This document shows, in pieces, positions 7,155-16,447 of a stretch of DNA of 64,000 nucleotides. The DNA is from Pseudomonas crudilactis. Its GTDB lineage: Bacteria > Pseudomonadota > Gammaproteobacteria > Pseudomonadales > Pseudomonadaceae. Each line of letters begins with the position of its first letter. Within the stretch, counting starts at the first letter, position 1. The notes under the pieces are model-generated. The model searched no databases. It was not told the origin of the DNA and saw only the letters and a list, made by a program, of their open reading frames with translations. The position numbers and the translations under genes are program-made. The stretch covers positions 248,001-312,000 of the forward strand of contig NZ_WXVV01000001.1 of NCBI RefSeq assembly GCF_013433315.1. Direction: 5' to 3'.

Positions 7155-9098
7155 CTAATATTTGAAACGACCCACCAGGCCTTTGAGCTGACCGGAAATG
7201 TCTATCAATCGACCCGAGCCAGCCTGTGACGACTGAGCAAAGCCTTCGACCAGTTGGGCATCGGCATGGATCTGCGCGATGTGGCGATTGATCTCTTCGG
7301 CCACCTGGTGCTGCTCCTCGGCGGCGGTGGCGATCTGGGTGTTCTGGTCGCGGATCGAGTCCACCGAGCCACGGATCTTGTCGAAGCTGTCACGCGCCTG
7401 CTGGATGCGTTCCACACTGGCGTGGGACACTTGCAGGCTGCCTTGCATCTGCTGCGTGACCTCTTGGGTGCGGCGGGCGAGATTACCCAGCAAGCTGTCT
7501 ATCTCGCCGGTGGAGTCGGCTGTCCTGCGAGCCAGGGCGCGGACTTCGTCGGCGACTACGGCGAAGCCTCGGCCTTGGTCACCGGCGCGCGCCGCTTCAA
7601 TCGCCGCATTGAGCGCCAGCAAGTTGGTCTGCTCGGCAATCGAGCGGATGGTATCGAGAATGGTGTTGATGTTCTGGCTGTCCTGCTCCAGCAACTGCAT
7701 GGTCTGGGTCGACTTTTGCAGGTCTTCGCTGAGCTTGAGCACGCTGCCGGTGGCTTCGCCGATGTGCTGCTGGCCGTCATGTACGTCGCGGTAGCCTTCG
7801 TCGGCACTCGACGCGGCAGCACTGCACGAACGTGCAACTTCGTTGGCAGTAGCGACCATTTCGTTGAATGCGGTGCTCACCAACTCCACGGCCTCGCGCT
7901 GGCGACCTGCAGCCTGGTTCATGTTGTTGGCCACTTCGCTAGTGTCGGCGGCCGCGGTCTGCAGGTCAGATGAGGCGCTGCCTATGCGTTGCACCAATTG
8001 TGCAATCATGCTCAGGAACTGATTGAACCAGCCCGCCAGGCTGGCGGTTTCGTCCTTGCCCTGCACCTGGAGTTGGCGTGTCAGGTCGCCTTCTCCTTCG
8101 GCGATTTCCTGCAGGCCGGCGGCCACGCCGCGAATCGGACGCACGATGACGCTGGCAAAGCTGGCGCCTACTATCGCGAACACCAACGCCAATGCCGCGG
8201 CAATGGCGGCGATCAACCAGGTCAGCCGGGTGACGTCGGCCATCACTTCATCACGCTTGATCAGGCCGATAAAGCGCCAGCCCAGGTCTTTGGAACTGAC
8301 CACGTTGGCCATGTAGGCCACGCCATCAATCTCGATTTGGGTCACGCCGTCGCCTCCCTTGGCTAGTTCGGCGTAGTTGGGACCCAGGTCGGCCAGAGGT
8401 TTGAAGTTGTGCTTCGCGTCGCTGGCGTCTACCAGCACGTTACCGTTGTCTTCCACCAGCATCAGGTAGCCGCTATCGCCCAGCTTGATGTTGCGCACCA
8501 GTTCAGTGAGCTGTTTGAGCGATACGTCAAGGCCAACCACTCCCAGGATATTCCCGGCGGCGTCGGCGACAGTACGCACGGTGCCGATCAGCGTTACATC
8601 GTCCGGTGCCCAATAGTAGGCACCCGTGCGCACAGTGGCGCCTGGCGTGGCGATGGCCGCTTTGTACCAGGGACGGACGCGCGGATCGTAGTTGTTCAGC
8701 TTGGTGTCGTCCGGCCAACTGGCGTATCCGCCATCGCTCAGACCCAGGGACAGGTAAGCAGTACTCGGATGACTTTTGGCGAATTGCTCAAATATCGCCA
8801 GCAGCTCTTTGTTGGCCTGAGTAAGTGGAATTTGCGCGGCTTCGGCACCCGCGTAGCTCTTGAGGTCTTTGGCTGCGACAACGCGCGGGTCCTTGGCTAT
8901 ATAGTCGACGTTTTGGCTTATGCCGTCGAAAAACTGCTTCATGCCATTGTCGATCTGGCGGATCTCACGACCGCTGCTGTCGAGAAAATTGGCCTGGGCC
9001 CCCTCTCGCAAATTCAGCACTACCAAAACGGCGACCAAGATGACCGGGACGCACGCGATAGCTGCGAACGCCCAGGTCAGCTTCTGCTTGATATTCAT
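7155..9098 (-). CDS. methyl-accepting chemotaxis protein with dCache sensor
   Basis: A 647-residue transmembrane chemoreceptor. A short cytoplasmic MNIKQK leads into TM1 (about 8-29). The periplasmic double-Cache domain (about 35-275) contains [12 protein letters not shown] and GVVGLDVSL, the ligand-pocket elements of dCache_1. TM2 is at about 283-306, then HAMP, then the coiled-coil signalling domain with the CheA/CheW-contacting tip [18 protein letters not shown] and [13 protein letters not shown]. The start and pocket resemble receptors such as TlpQ/McpU that sense amines, but that is a low-certainty guess; amino acids are the other common ligand class. It stands alone, with no che genes nearby, and ends at a strong inverted repeat. 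Confidence 0.93.
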   Translation of the reverse strand: MNIKQKLTWAFAAIACVPVILVAVLVVLNLREGAQANFLDSSGREIRQIDNGMKQFFDGISQNVDYIAKDPRVVAAKDLKSYAGAEAAQIPLTQANKELLAIFEQFAKSHPSTAYLSLGLSDGGYASWPDDTKLNNYDPRVRPWYKAAIATPGATVRTGAYYWAPDDVTLIGTVRTVADAAGNILGVVGLDVSLKQLTELVRNIKLGDSGYLMLVEDNGNVLVDASDAKHNFKPLADLGPNYAELAKGGDGVTQIEIDGVAYMANVVSSKDLGWRFIGLIKRDEVMADVTRLTWLIAAIAAALALVFAIVGASFASVIVRPIRGVAAGLQEIAEGEGDLTRQLQVQGKDETASLAGWFNQFLSMIAQLVQRIGSASSDLQTAAADTSEVANNMNQAAGRQREAVELVSTAFNEMVATANEVARSCSAAASSADEGYRDVHDGQQHIGEATGSVLKLSEDLQKSTQTMQLLEQDSQNINTILDTIRSIAEQTNLLALNAAIEAARAGDQGRGFAVVADEVRALARRTADSTGEIDSLLGNLARRTQEVTQQMQGSLQVSHASVERIQQARDSFDKIRGSVDSIRDQNTQIATAAEEQHQVAEEINRHIAQIHADAQLVEGFAQSSQAGSGRLIDISGQLKGLVGRFKY

Positions 9099-9516
9099 GA
9101 CTTCACCTGCGGATATTTATAGTTTTGGCAAGGGGAAACGCTAGCACTGAACGTCGCATGTGTTGTTATGAGGAGATAGAGCCCATGCGTACTCTGAGTT
9201 ATCGACCGCGACGGTGCGCACTTTAGAACGGCGAACATCGGCAAACTCAGCGCAATCTATCTGCGATTAAAGAAAGGCTTCCCTGCCTTGGAAAACCTTC
9301 CAAAAAAGTCGCATCGATTTTCCTGGCCGCTGCTTCACTGACCCGCCCCTGCCAGATTTCGGGATCCGGCTTCTGCGCCAGTTCGACCCAATCAAACTGG
9401 CCCATTAGCGACGTGGGGGTTCAGTAGCAGAACAGGATCGGTTCGCCCCGCTTGCAGCTCGATAACACGGCTGCGTCCCTGGTTACGGACGGATCGAGGC
9501 GGTTTGGCAAACCGGA
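9099..9516. other. gap upstream of the chemoreceptor gene
   Basis: 418 bp between the chemoreceptor start and the MFS stop, both on the minus strand, so it should carry the chemoreceptor promoter. I see no confident sigma-factor site. A 13-codon plus-strand frame at 9185-9226 has AGGAG upstream but is too short to support. Confidence 0.45.
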
Positions 9517-10767
9517 TCAAAGGTGCAGCGCGGGCTTGGACTGGCGAACGCCATGGCCAGAAGGGACTCGGACACGCAAGGCAATCAGCAACGCCGCCAG
9601 CAGCATCAGCACGGCTGCCGCTACGAATACGCCTGCGCTGCCACCGAGACTGAACATTGCACCGCCAGCGGCGGCGCCAGTGGCGATGGCTGACTGCACA
9701 GAGGCCACTACCATGCCTCCGGCGCTTTCCGCCTGATCAGGTACCGCGCTGGCGACCCAGTTCGACCACGCCACCGGCACACCACCAAAGGCCATGCCCC
9801 AGACCGCCAGCAGTACCGCCTGCCCCGGCACCGAGGCCGGCAACAGCACCAACGCCAGTGCTGCAACCCCGACCAGCGCGGGCATCAGCACCAGAGTGGC
9901 CAGCGGGTGGCGCTCCAGCAGCCTGCCGGCCAACAGCGTGCCGACGAAGTTCGCCACGCCGAACCCCAGCAGCATCAGGGACAGCCCTTGCGCGCCGATG
10001 CCGGTAGTCCCTTCAAGGAATGGCCGAACATAGGTAAACATCGCGAAGTGCCCGCTGTGCACCAGCACACAACCGAACATCCCCATGGCGATGCCTGGGC
10101 GCTGCAACACCTCGAGCACAGTGCGCAGGCCTGCCGGCCGGCGCGGCGCAAGACGCGGCAGAGTGAACGCCTGGAAAGCCAGGGTCACCATGCCTACCGC
10201 CGCCGCGGCAAAGAACGCGCTGCGCCAGCCATACAACCCGCCCAGATAGCTGCCCAGCGGCACTGCCACGACCGTGCCGATGGCGATGCCGCTGAAAATG
10301 ATCGACAGCGCCCGAGGCAACAAGGCATTCGGCACCAAGCGCATCGCAACCGCCGCCGCCATGCTCCAGAACCCGCCAAGGGCAATGCCCAGCAAGATGC
10401 GCATCACTAACAGCACCGCGAAGCTGGAGGAAACGGCGACCAACAGATTGGAGGCGACCATCAACATGGAAAAACCCAGCAACACCCAACGTCGGTCGAT
10501 GCCGCGGGTCAGGCCTGGCACCAACAAGCCGGCGAACAGCGCCACCACGGCGGTTACCGTTACCGCCTGGCCAGCCAGCGCCTCGGACACTCCCAGGTCG
10601 GTCGACATCAGCGTCAACAAACTGGCCGGAAGGTACTCAGCGGTCAGTAACCCGAACACACCCATTGCCAACGAAAATACGGCCATCCACGCGGGGGTTG
10701 CAGGTTCTACGTCCGCGCCGACGCTGCAATGGCGGTCGGACACGGTGTTACATACACAATCAGTCAT
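9517..10767 (-). CDS. MFS transporter, drug/nucleoside efflux (DHA1/NepI-like)
   Basis: A 416-residue inner-membrane protein with about 12 hydrophobic helices from residue 27 on. Helix 1 contains MGVFGLLTAEYLPASLL, a start typical of the DHA1 proton-antiport group that includes E. coli NepI and AraJ-like exporters. Loop 2-3 has PGLTRGIDRRWVLL, a form of the MFS motif A, and RILLGIALGGFWSM in helix 4 carries the conserved arginine. It is probably an efflux pump; the substrate is not visible. It is divergent from an AraC-type regulator across a 102-bp gap, the usual regulator-exporter pairing. Confidence 0.82.
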   Translation of the reverse strand: MTDCVCNTVSDRHCSVGADVEPATPAWMAVFSLAMGVFGLLTAEYLPASLLTLMSTDLGVSEALAGQAVTVTAVVALFAGLLVPGLTRGIDRRWVLLGFSMLMVASNLLVAVSSSFAVLLVMRILLGIALGGFWSMAAAVAMRLVPNALLPRALSIIFSGIAIGTVVAVPLGSYLGGLYGWRSAFFAAAAVGMVTLAFQAFTLPRLAPRRPAGLRTVLEVLQRPGIAMGMFGCVLVHSGHFAMFTYVRPFLEGTTGIGAQGLSLMLLGFGVANFVGTLLAGRLLERHPLATLVLMPALVGVAALALVLLPASVPGQAVLLAVWGMAFGGVPVAWSNWVASAVPDQAESAGGMVVASVQSAIATGAAAGGAMFSLGGSAGVFVAAAVLMLLAALLIALRVRVPSGHGVRQSKPALHL

Positions 10768-10826
10768 TGCACGGATCTCTCAATCTTCATTAAGAGCCGA
10801 AGTCTAGGCGCCGAAATACGGATGAT

Positions 10827-10839
10827 CTATGATCCATAG
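10827..10839. promoter_or_regulatory. candidate AraC-type operator between MFS and regulator genes
   Basis: The inverted pair CTATG-ATC-CATAG lies in the 102-bp divergent gap, 30 bp before the regulator start. Placement fits a shared operator, but AraC proteins often use direct rather than inverted repeats. Confidence 0.3.
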
Positions 10840-10869
10840 TCTCTACTTTTTGATCAAAACACCTGAACG

Positions 10870-11838
10870 ATGCCTGCAGATCAGTTTGCCCTTTCCTCGG
10901 ATCTCATCAACGAGCTGTTGCGCGGCATGCGTCTGCGTGGCGTTGAATACCGGCGTATCCAGGCGGGTCCAACCTTCGGTTTGGCCTTCGCGGAAAAAAC
11001 TGGGCACGCCTGGTTCCACTTCATGGCCGTCGGCAATGCGGTGTTGCGGATGGAGGACGGAACTACGTACGCGCTGTCTGCCGGCAACGCCGTGTTCATC
11101 TCCCATGGCGCAGCCCATCAACTGTTTTCCCATCAGGGCGCGCCTGTTCAGGACATCGATCATCTAGACGGTGCGCCCTTGGGTGACACCGTCAGCGCGG
11201 TGAATACCGGAACTGATGCCAGCGCCACTCCGAGCACTATTCTGTTCAGTGCTTGTATGGAGTTTGAACTGGGCAGTATCCATGGCCTTGGCCGGCTGAT
11301 GCCGGGACTGATGCTGATTGATGCCGGCGGTCAGCGTTACCCCGGACTAGTGCCGATCCTGACCACCATGGAGCGCGAGGTCAGCGCCGCACGCGTCGGC
11401 TTCGCCGGTATCCTCGCGCGGTTGGCCGACGTGGTGGCGGCCATGGTCGTTCGCGGCTGGGTCGAGTGCGCCTGCGGCAATGCTTCTGGCCTGGTCGCCG
11501 CCTTGCGCGATCCCCGCTTGGCCGGTGCACTGCTTGCGCTCCATCAACAGCCGGGGCGCGACTGGACTGTTGCGCAGTTGGCAGAGCACTGCAATTCCTC
11601 ACGCTCGGTCTTCGCGGACCGCTTCCAGGCGACGATTGGCATGGCCCCGCTACGCTATGTCACCGAACTGCGAATGCGGCTTGCAAGCCAGTGGCTGACC
11701 CTCGGAAGGCTACCGATTGAAGAGGTAGCGCAGCGTTTGGGCTATACCTCCCAGGCCGCCTTCAGTCGTGCATTCAAGCGCATTACGGGCAAGACACCGG
11801 GTTTGAGCCGTAAGGTGAGGCAAGCCGAACGCAGGTAG
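10870..11838 (+). CDS. AraC family transcriptional regulator with cupin N-terminus
   Basis: A 322-residue regulator. The N-terminal half has a cupin_6/AraC-binding layout: HAWFHFMAVGNAVLRMEDG, then ALSAGNAVFISHGAAHQLF. This is the subgroup commonly found divergent from MFS exporters and SDRs. The C-terminal AraC domain (about 220-318) has both helix-turn-helix units, WTVAQLAEHCNSSRSVFADRF and IEEVAQRLGYTSQAAFSRAFKR, closing with GKTPGLSRK. It is divergent from the MFS gene and likely controls it; the inducer is unknown. No strong ribosome site precedes the ATG at 10870. Confidence 0.87.
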   Translation: MPADQFALSSDLINELLRGMRLRGVEYRRIQAGPTFGLAFAEKTGHAWFHFMAVGNAVLRMEDGTTYALSAGNAVFISHGAAHQLFSHQGAPVQDIDHLDGAPLGDTVSAVNTGTDASATPSTILFSACMEFELGSIHGLGRLMPGLMLIDAGGQRYPGLVPILTTMEREVSAARVGFAGILARLADVVAAMVVRGWVECACGNASGLVAALRDPRLAGALLALHQQPGRDWTVAQLAEHCNSSRSVFADRFQATIGMAPLRYVTELRMRLASQWLTLGRLPIEEVAQRLGYTSQAAFSRAFKRITGKTPGLSRKVRQAERR

Positions 11839-11859
11839 TGGATGATCCGTGCCACTGAC

Positions 11860-12621
11860 TCATTTGCCCCCCGTTACATCGAGGAATGTACCGGTAACGA
11901 AGGATGCCTCCGCGCTCGCCAACCATAGAATCGCGCGAGCTACTTCCTCAGGCTGTCCGCCCCGCCCCATCGGGATCGAATCCTTGACACGATCCACCCG
12001 CCCCGGCTCACCGCCACTGGCATGCATTTCGGTATAGATATGTCCGGGGCGAATACAGTTGACGCGTATGCCTTCCCGTGCGACCTCCTTTGCAAAGCCA
12101 ATGGTGAACGTCTCCAACGCGCCCTTTGACGCCGCATAGTCGACATACTCGTTGGGGCTGCCGAGGCGCGCCGAAGCCGAAGAGACATTGATCACTACAC
12201 CGCCCGGGCCATTGTGGCGGTAAGACATACGCTTCACCGCCTGTTGGGCACAGAGAATTGGCCCAATGGCATTGACCGCAAAGATGCGCTGCATCCGCTC
12301 GAAGCCGAGGTCCTCCAGGCGTGACTGAGGCGCCAGCATCCCGGCGTTATTGACCAGGACATCGATGCGTCCGAACGTGCGGTCGATGGCCGCGAACAAA
12401 TCGGCCACCTGTTGGGGGTCCGCACTGTCGGCTCGCATCGTCAACGCCCTGCGCCCCAATGCTTCTACATCCGCAGCCACGGCCAGCGCTGCGGACTCGT
12501 TGGCAACGTAGCTGATCGCCACGTCATATCCTCTTTCGGCGGCCAGGCGCGCGGTGGCAGCCCCCACTCCACGACTTCCCCCCGTGATTAGAATCAGCGG
12601 TGCCTGCGAGACGTTGACCAT
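11860..12621 (-). CDS. SDR family oxidoreductase
   Basis: A 253-residue short-chain dehydrogenase with TGGSRGVG (about 13-20), VLVNNAGM near 90, a catalytic serine in VINVSSASARLG, and YAASK. The tail VTGTFLDVTGGK is typical of glucose-1-dehydrogenase/FabG-like members. The ATG at 12621 is preceded by AGGAGC at eight bases; the open frame extends another 112 codons, but that is the shadow of the neighbouring EamA gene and not part of this protein. It follows the EamA transporter by 29 bases on the same strand, so an operon is likely. Its 3' end meets the AraC gene convergently. Confidence 0.85.
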   Translation of the reverse strand: MVNVSQAPLILITGGSRGVGAATARLAAERGYDVAISYVANESAALAVAADVEALGRRALTMRADSADPQQVADLFAAIDRTFGRIDVLVNNAGMLAPQSRLEDLGFERMQRIFAVNAIGPILCAQQAVKRMSYRHNGPGGVVINVSSASARLGSPNEYVDYAASKGALETFTIGFAKEVAREGIRVNCIRPGHIYTEMHASGGEPGRVDRVKDSIPMGRGGQPEEVARAILWLASAEASFVTGTFLDVTGGK

Positions 12622-12650
12622 GAAATAAAGCTCCTGAGCCGCTGGCTGTA

Positions 12651-13478
12651 TCAGCCGATGATGAGGGTGCCGCTGGCGATCACTACGCATGCCAGTATCC
12701 GGCGCGCGGTGAGCGTCTCGCCGAGAAACACATAGCCGATCAACGCCGCAAACAGCACGCTGGTTTCGCGCAGTGCCGATACCGCGCCCAGCGGCGCTTC
12801 GGTCATGGCGTAGATGACCATTGCATACGCAAGCAAAGAGACCAGCCCGCCGACCAACGCGGTCACTGTTCCGGGCCGGACGCAGAACAAGCTGCGGGTA
12901 TCGCGTAGGCCGATGTAGACCACCGGCATCAGCACGCCCCACAGGGCGCACATCCACACGGTGTAGGCAAGCGGCGCGCCGGAGAGCCTGGCGCCGATGC
13001 CGTCGACCACGCTGTAGGCCGCGATAAAGCCGCCCGTTCCCAGCGCATAAGGCAGGCTGGGAACCGACAGACTGCGCCCTCTGAAAGCCAGCGACATAAT
13101 CCCGCCTGACACCAGCGCAATACCGAGTAACACGTCAGGCGTGATGCGTTCTCCGGCAAACACGGCAGCCCCCAAGGTGATCAGCACCGGCGACGACCCA
13201 CGTGAAATCGGATAGGTCTGTCCCAGGTCGCCGACTCGGTAACTGCGCACCAGAAACAGGTTGTAGCCGACATGCAGCAAACCCGACAGCACCGCATAGC
13301 CCCAGCTCTCAACCGCGGGGGGCACCATGAACACTGCGGCGACGACACTGGTGATGGCGATGGCAATGCACATGACTGTCATCGACCACAGCCGATCGGC
13401 ACCGCTACGCAGCAGCGCATTCCAGCTGGCATGCAGGAGCGCGGCGAAAAGCACGAGGAAGATGATATGAATAGGCAT
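12651..13478 (-). CDS. EamA/DMT family transporter
   Basis: A 275-residue inner-membrane protein with about ten short helices in two EamA repeats. The first repeat closes with GSSPVLITLGAAVFAGERIT and the second with ALRETSVLFAALIGYVFLGETLTARR, the paired family signature. Members export amino acids, purines or other metabolites. The start is set at MPIHIIFLVLFAALLHASWN; an upstream GTG at 13502 adds eight residues that do not look conserved. Neither start has a strong ribosome site. It is probably transcribed with the SDR just downstream. Substrate unknown. Confidence 0.78.
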   Translation of the reverse strand: MPIHIIFLVLFAALLHASWNALLRSGADRLWSMTVMCIAIAITSVVAAVFMVPPAVESWGYAVLSGLLHVGYNLFLVRSYRVGDLGQTYPISRGSSPVLITLGAAVFAGERITPDVLLGIALVSGGIMSLAFRGRSLSVPSLPYALGTGGFIAAYSVVDGIGARLSGAPLAYTVWMCALWGVLMPVVYIGLRDTRSLFCVRPGTVTALVGGLVSLLAYAMVIYAMTEAPLGAVSALRETSVLFAALIGYVFLGETLTARRILACVVIASGTLIIG

Positions 13479-13552
13479 GTGCCACTTTAGGCAATGCGGC
13501 ACCAGGACTAAAGCGAAGCCTCCTCATCACAGCATGAACGAATACTCATGAC

Positions 13553-14460
13553 TCAATCGTCCAGTCGTTGGCCTTTCAGTGCCTCGCCGACTAACCATTG
13601 GCGAAAGCTGGCGATGTGCGGTTGCGCTTCGATGCCCTTGGGGCAGACAAAGTAGTACGCCAGCGGTGATGGGAATGGCACATCAAACAGTCGCACCAAA
13701 CGGCCATCGCTGATTTCGTTCTCGACATGCCCGCTGCGCACCAATGCAACGCCCTGGCCGAGCAAGGCTGCCTCGACCGTCATGTTGGTATCGCCAAATC
13801 TGACGCTCTCCTTGAGCGGCAAATAGGCCAGCCCGACGGCTTGAAACCATACCTCCCATTTCGGTACCAGTTCGGCACCATCGCGCGTGAGCAGTGGAAA
13901 ATGCAACAGAGTTCTGCGGGGCTCTGCGGAGTCCCGACGCGTCGCAACAGTTCGGGGCTGGCCACAGGAAATACCTGCTCCCCAAAAAGGAACTCCGAAT
14001 GCAGACCGGGGTAATTGCCCTTGCCTAGCCTGATCGCAACATCAGCCTGGCCGTGAGAGAAGTGGATTATTTTGTCCGTGGTGTCCAGCGAGACCAGCAG
14101 CTCGGGGTGCTGACGAGAGAGACGCGGCAAGCGTGGCAGCAGCCATTTGAGAGCGAAAGAATAAGTGGTGCTGACGCTGAGTCGAACTCTGTCTTTTTGC
14201 TCGCGCAAATCACCCAAAGTCGCCTCCAGGCTGATGAAAAACTCCCGCACGATGGGCGCCAGCGCAGCCCCCGCTGCCGTGAGGCGTAACGCCTTGCCAC
14301 GTTCAAACAACTGCACTCCCCAAAGGGCCTCAAGATGCTTGAGCTGATGACTGACCGCGCTTTGAGTCACATGTAGCTCTTGTGCGGCCGACGTAAAGGT
14401 CAAGTGCCGGGTGGCAACTTCAAATGCGCGCAAGGTCGCGGTGGGCGGCAGGTCTCTCAT
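13553..14460 (-). pseudogene. LysR family regulator broken by a frameshift (GcvA-like)
   Basis: The N-terminal 180 or so codons from 14460 down encode a normal LysR protein: MRDLPPTATLRAFEVATRHLT, a helix-turn-helix with TSAAQELHVTQSAVSHQLKHLE, and the effector domain with VRLSVSTTYSFALKWLLPRL, the GcvA/AmpR style. Around 13903-13914 the frame changes: the first frame goes on into unrelated cysteine-rich sequence, while the expected protein resumes one frame over as LLHFPLLTRDG and runs to a proper LysR end at 13553. One missing base would explain it. It is either a true pseudogene or a sequencing error. The intact form would be about 300 residues and lies upstream of the EamA/SDR pair. Confidence 0.75.
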
Positions 14461-14663
14461 CGGAGCTATATCCAGCGAGTTATTAAAAAAGTGCATACAT
14501 GAACGCTAGCTCATGATGCCGATAAACTCACTCGAAACATCACTTTGGGAGCCACACAACGGCGAAAGCCTAGAAGAAGAAAATGTAAAAAATGATGATG
14601 GCATAACGCCTCAGCAACCGGCAAAATCCCCACGCCCCCAAAGGATTTGAAGGACCGGTTCCG
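14461..14663. promoter_or_regulatory. divergent region upstream of the hxs operon
   Basis: 203 bp between the broken LysR gene (minus) and hxsD (plus). It must carry the hxs promoter. AAGGA at 14650-14654 is the ribosome site of hxsD. No clear operator was found. Confidence 0.4.
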
Positions 14664-14963
14664 ATGACATGGCCAGTCACGCTGAAACTCGACAGCACAG
14701 CCTACCCGCTGAACGTGGTGCAACGCGCTGCTTATTCCCTGGCCGACACTGTCGCGATCCAGGTCGCTATTGAAGCCAATCAGATAAACCTCACGGCCCA
14801 CCCCGCTGAAGTAACGCTAACGCTTTCCCCCGAGCAGGCTCACTCGCTGATCCTCCAGCATCTGAACGACTTCGCGCTACGCGACCATATCAACCGCGAA
14901 ACAGCTGGATTGCGCGAAATCCTGGCCCGTGCCGCGCTCGCTGGGTGTGGGATTTCGCAATGA
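14664..14963 (+). CDS. hxsD: His-Xaa-Ser system protein HxsD
   Basis: A 99-residue small protein opening the hxs operon. It has no cysteine cluster or membrane segment; the order LKLDSTAYPLNVVQRAAYSLAD, a beta-strand-rich middle (VTLTLSPEQA) and a C-terminal helix (NDFALRDHINRET) fit HxsD of the His-Xaa-Ser systems. Its role is not established; it is assumed to assist the radical SAM maturases or recognise the substrate. AAGGA lies nine bases before the ATG. Its TGA overlaps the hxsB start in an ATGA, so translation of the two is coupled. Identification rests as much on the operon as on the sequence. Confidence 0.78.
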   Translation: MTWPVTLKLDSTAYPLNVVQRAAYSLADTVAIQVAIEANQINLTAHPAEVTLTLSPEQAHSLILQHLNDFALRDHINRETAGLREILARAALAGCGISQ

Positions 14964-16447
14964 CACTGATTGCGACAGACGCCAGGCACTACCGCTTGCT
15001 GCCTTTTCGATTCATGCGCATGAACACGGGACATGACCGTGACATCCTGCTCACCTCCGATACCGGTGAGTACATGCACGTGAACGACGCGCAATTACGA
15101 GCCCTGAGTTACTTCGACGTTCAAGCAAGTACGCCTTTTTACAAGGACCTGCTGGCCCGCCACTTCATCTACGAATCAGGCCGCCATGACCCGCTCCCGG
15201 AAATGGCCGCGCAGTATCGCAGCCGCAAGGACTTCATCTTCCAGGGCCCCGCACTGCACTTGTTCGTGGTGACATTGCGTTGCAACCATACCTGCCAGTA
15301 CTGCCAGGTGTCGCGGGCCCCGCTGGGAGGATCCGGCCACGACCTTTGCGAAGCGGATGCACTGGCTGCGGTCGATCGCCTGTTCGAATCGAACGCTCCT
15401 GCTCTGACTGTGGAGTTTCAGGGTGGCGAGCCGCTTCTGGCCTTCGAGCGCGTCCGCCAGATTGTCGAATGGATCGTTGAACGGAACGTGGTCGAACAAC
15501 GGGATATCCAGTTCGTCATCACCACCACGCTGCACCATCTGACGGAGGAAATACTCGACTTCGCAGAACAACATCGAGTCCAGTTTTCGACCTCACTCGA
15601 TGGGCCAGCATCCTTGCACAATGCCAACCGCCCTACACCGTCACGAGACTCCTACGAACGCACTGTAAAAGGCATTCAATGGGTCCGTGAGCGCCTTGGC
15701 CGTGATGCAGTTTCCGCGCTGACCACGCTGACTTCAAGAAGCCTCGAACAGCCTGAAGCGATCATCGATGAGTATGTAAGTCAGGGCTTCTCGAGCATCT
15801 CGCTCAGGCCTCTGAGCCCCTATGGATTTGCCACCAAGAGTGCCCATCGACTTGATTACCCTATTGAGCGATACCTGGCCTTCTACAAGAAGGCTCTGGC
15901 CTATTTGCTGCAAATCAACCAACAGGGCGTCTACCTCTCAGAGAGTTATACGAGCTTGTTGCTGAAGAACATCCTGACACCCTTTTCCTCCGGCTATGTA
16001 GACCTGCGCTCCCCTGCTGGCGCTGGCACTGCGGCGCTGGTTTATAACTATGACGGTTATGTCTATCCCTCGGACGAAGCTCGAATGTTGTTGGAGATGG
16101 GTGAAGACGGCTTGAGACTCGGCACCGTGCAGCAACCCTTGTCTGAACTGCTCACATCGCCCGTTATGAATGCGCTGCTCGCCAGTGGTGTAGCAGAGGC
16201 GCTGCCGGGTTGCTCCGACTGCGCACTTGTCCCGTACTGTGGTGCTGACCCCATCGAACACTACGCCCGCCAGGCTGACCCGATCGGACACCGAGTGTTC
16301 AGCAGCTTCTGCAAGAAGAACATGGGGCTACTGAAGCATCTCTTCGGCCTGCTCCGCGATGGCGACGACAACGTGCAGAGAGTGCTGCTGTCCTGGTTGA
16401 ACAGGCGCTCTTACAACGATGTTCGATTTCCGGGTTACAGGGGTTGA
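14960..16447 (+). CDS. hxsB: His-Xaa-Ser system radical SAM maturase HxsB
   Basis: A 495-residue radical SAM enzyme. The N-terminal 95 residues hold a PqqD/RRE-like peptide-binding region (ILLTSDTGEYMHVNDAQLRAL). The 4Fe-4S motif is Cys108, Cys112 and Cys115 in LRCNHTCQYC, followed by the barrel with VEFQGGEPLLAFERV, the GGE SAM-binding motif. The C-terminal cysteines in PGCSDCALVPYC and SSFCKKN look like a SPASM-type auxiliary cluster domain. In the Hxs model it modifies the His-Xaa-Ser repeats of HxsA; the chemistry is not visible from sequence. The ATG inside ATGA with hxsD is chosen over a GTG at 14945. It overlaps hxsC by TGATG. Confidence 0.9.
   Translation: MTLIATDARHYRLLPFRFMRMNTGHDRDILLTSDTGEYMHVNDAQLRALSYFDVQASTPFYKDLLARHFIYESGRHDPLPEMAAQYRSRKDFIFQGPALHLFVVTLRCNHTCQYCQVSRAPLGGSGHDLCEADALAAVDRLFESNAPALTVEFQGGEPLLAFERVRQIVEWIVERNVVEQRDIQFVITTTLHHLTEEILDFAEQHRVQFSTSLDGPASLHNANRPTPSRDSYERTVKGIQWVRERLGRDAVSALTTLTSRSLEQPEAIIDEYVSQGFSSISLRPLSPYGFATKSAHRLDYPIERYLAFYKKALAYLLQINQQGVYLSESYTSLLLKNILTPFSSGYVDLRSPAGAGTAALVYNYDGYVYPSDEARMLLEMGEDGLRLGTVQQPLSELLTSPVMNALLASGVAEALPGCSDCALVPYCGADPIEHYARQADPIGHRVFSSFCKKNMGLLKHLFGLLRDGDDNVQRVLLSWLNRRSYNDVRFPGYRG

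Noticed and set aside
9185..9226. 13-codon leader peptide with AGGAG upstream
   Set aside because: Too short and it faces away from both neighbouring genes; no attenuator structure follows it.
11860..12957. 365-residue version of the second SDR
   Set aside because: The first 112 codons overlap the EamA gene in another frame; AGGAGC and the family start place the ATG at 12621.
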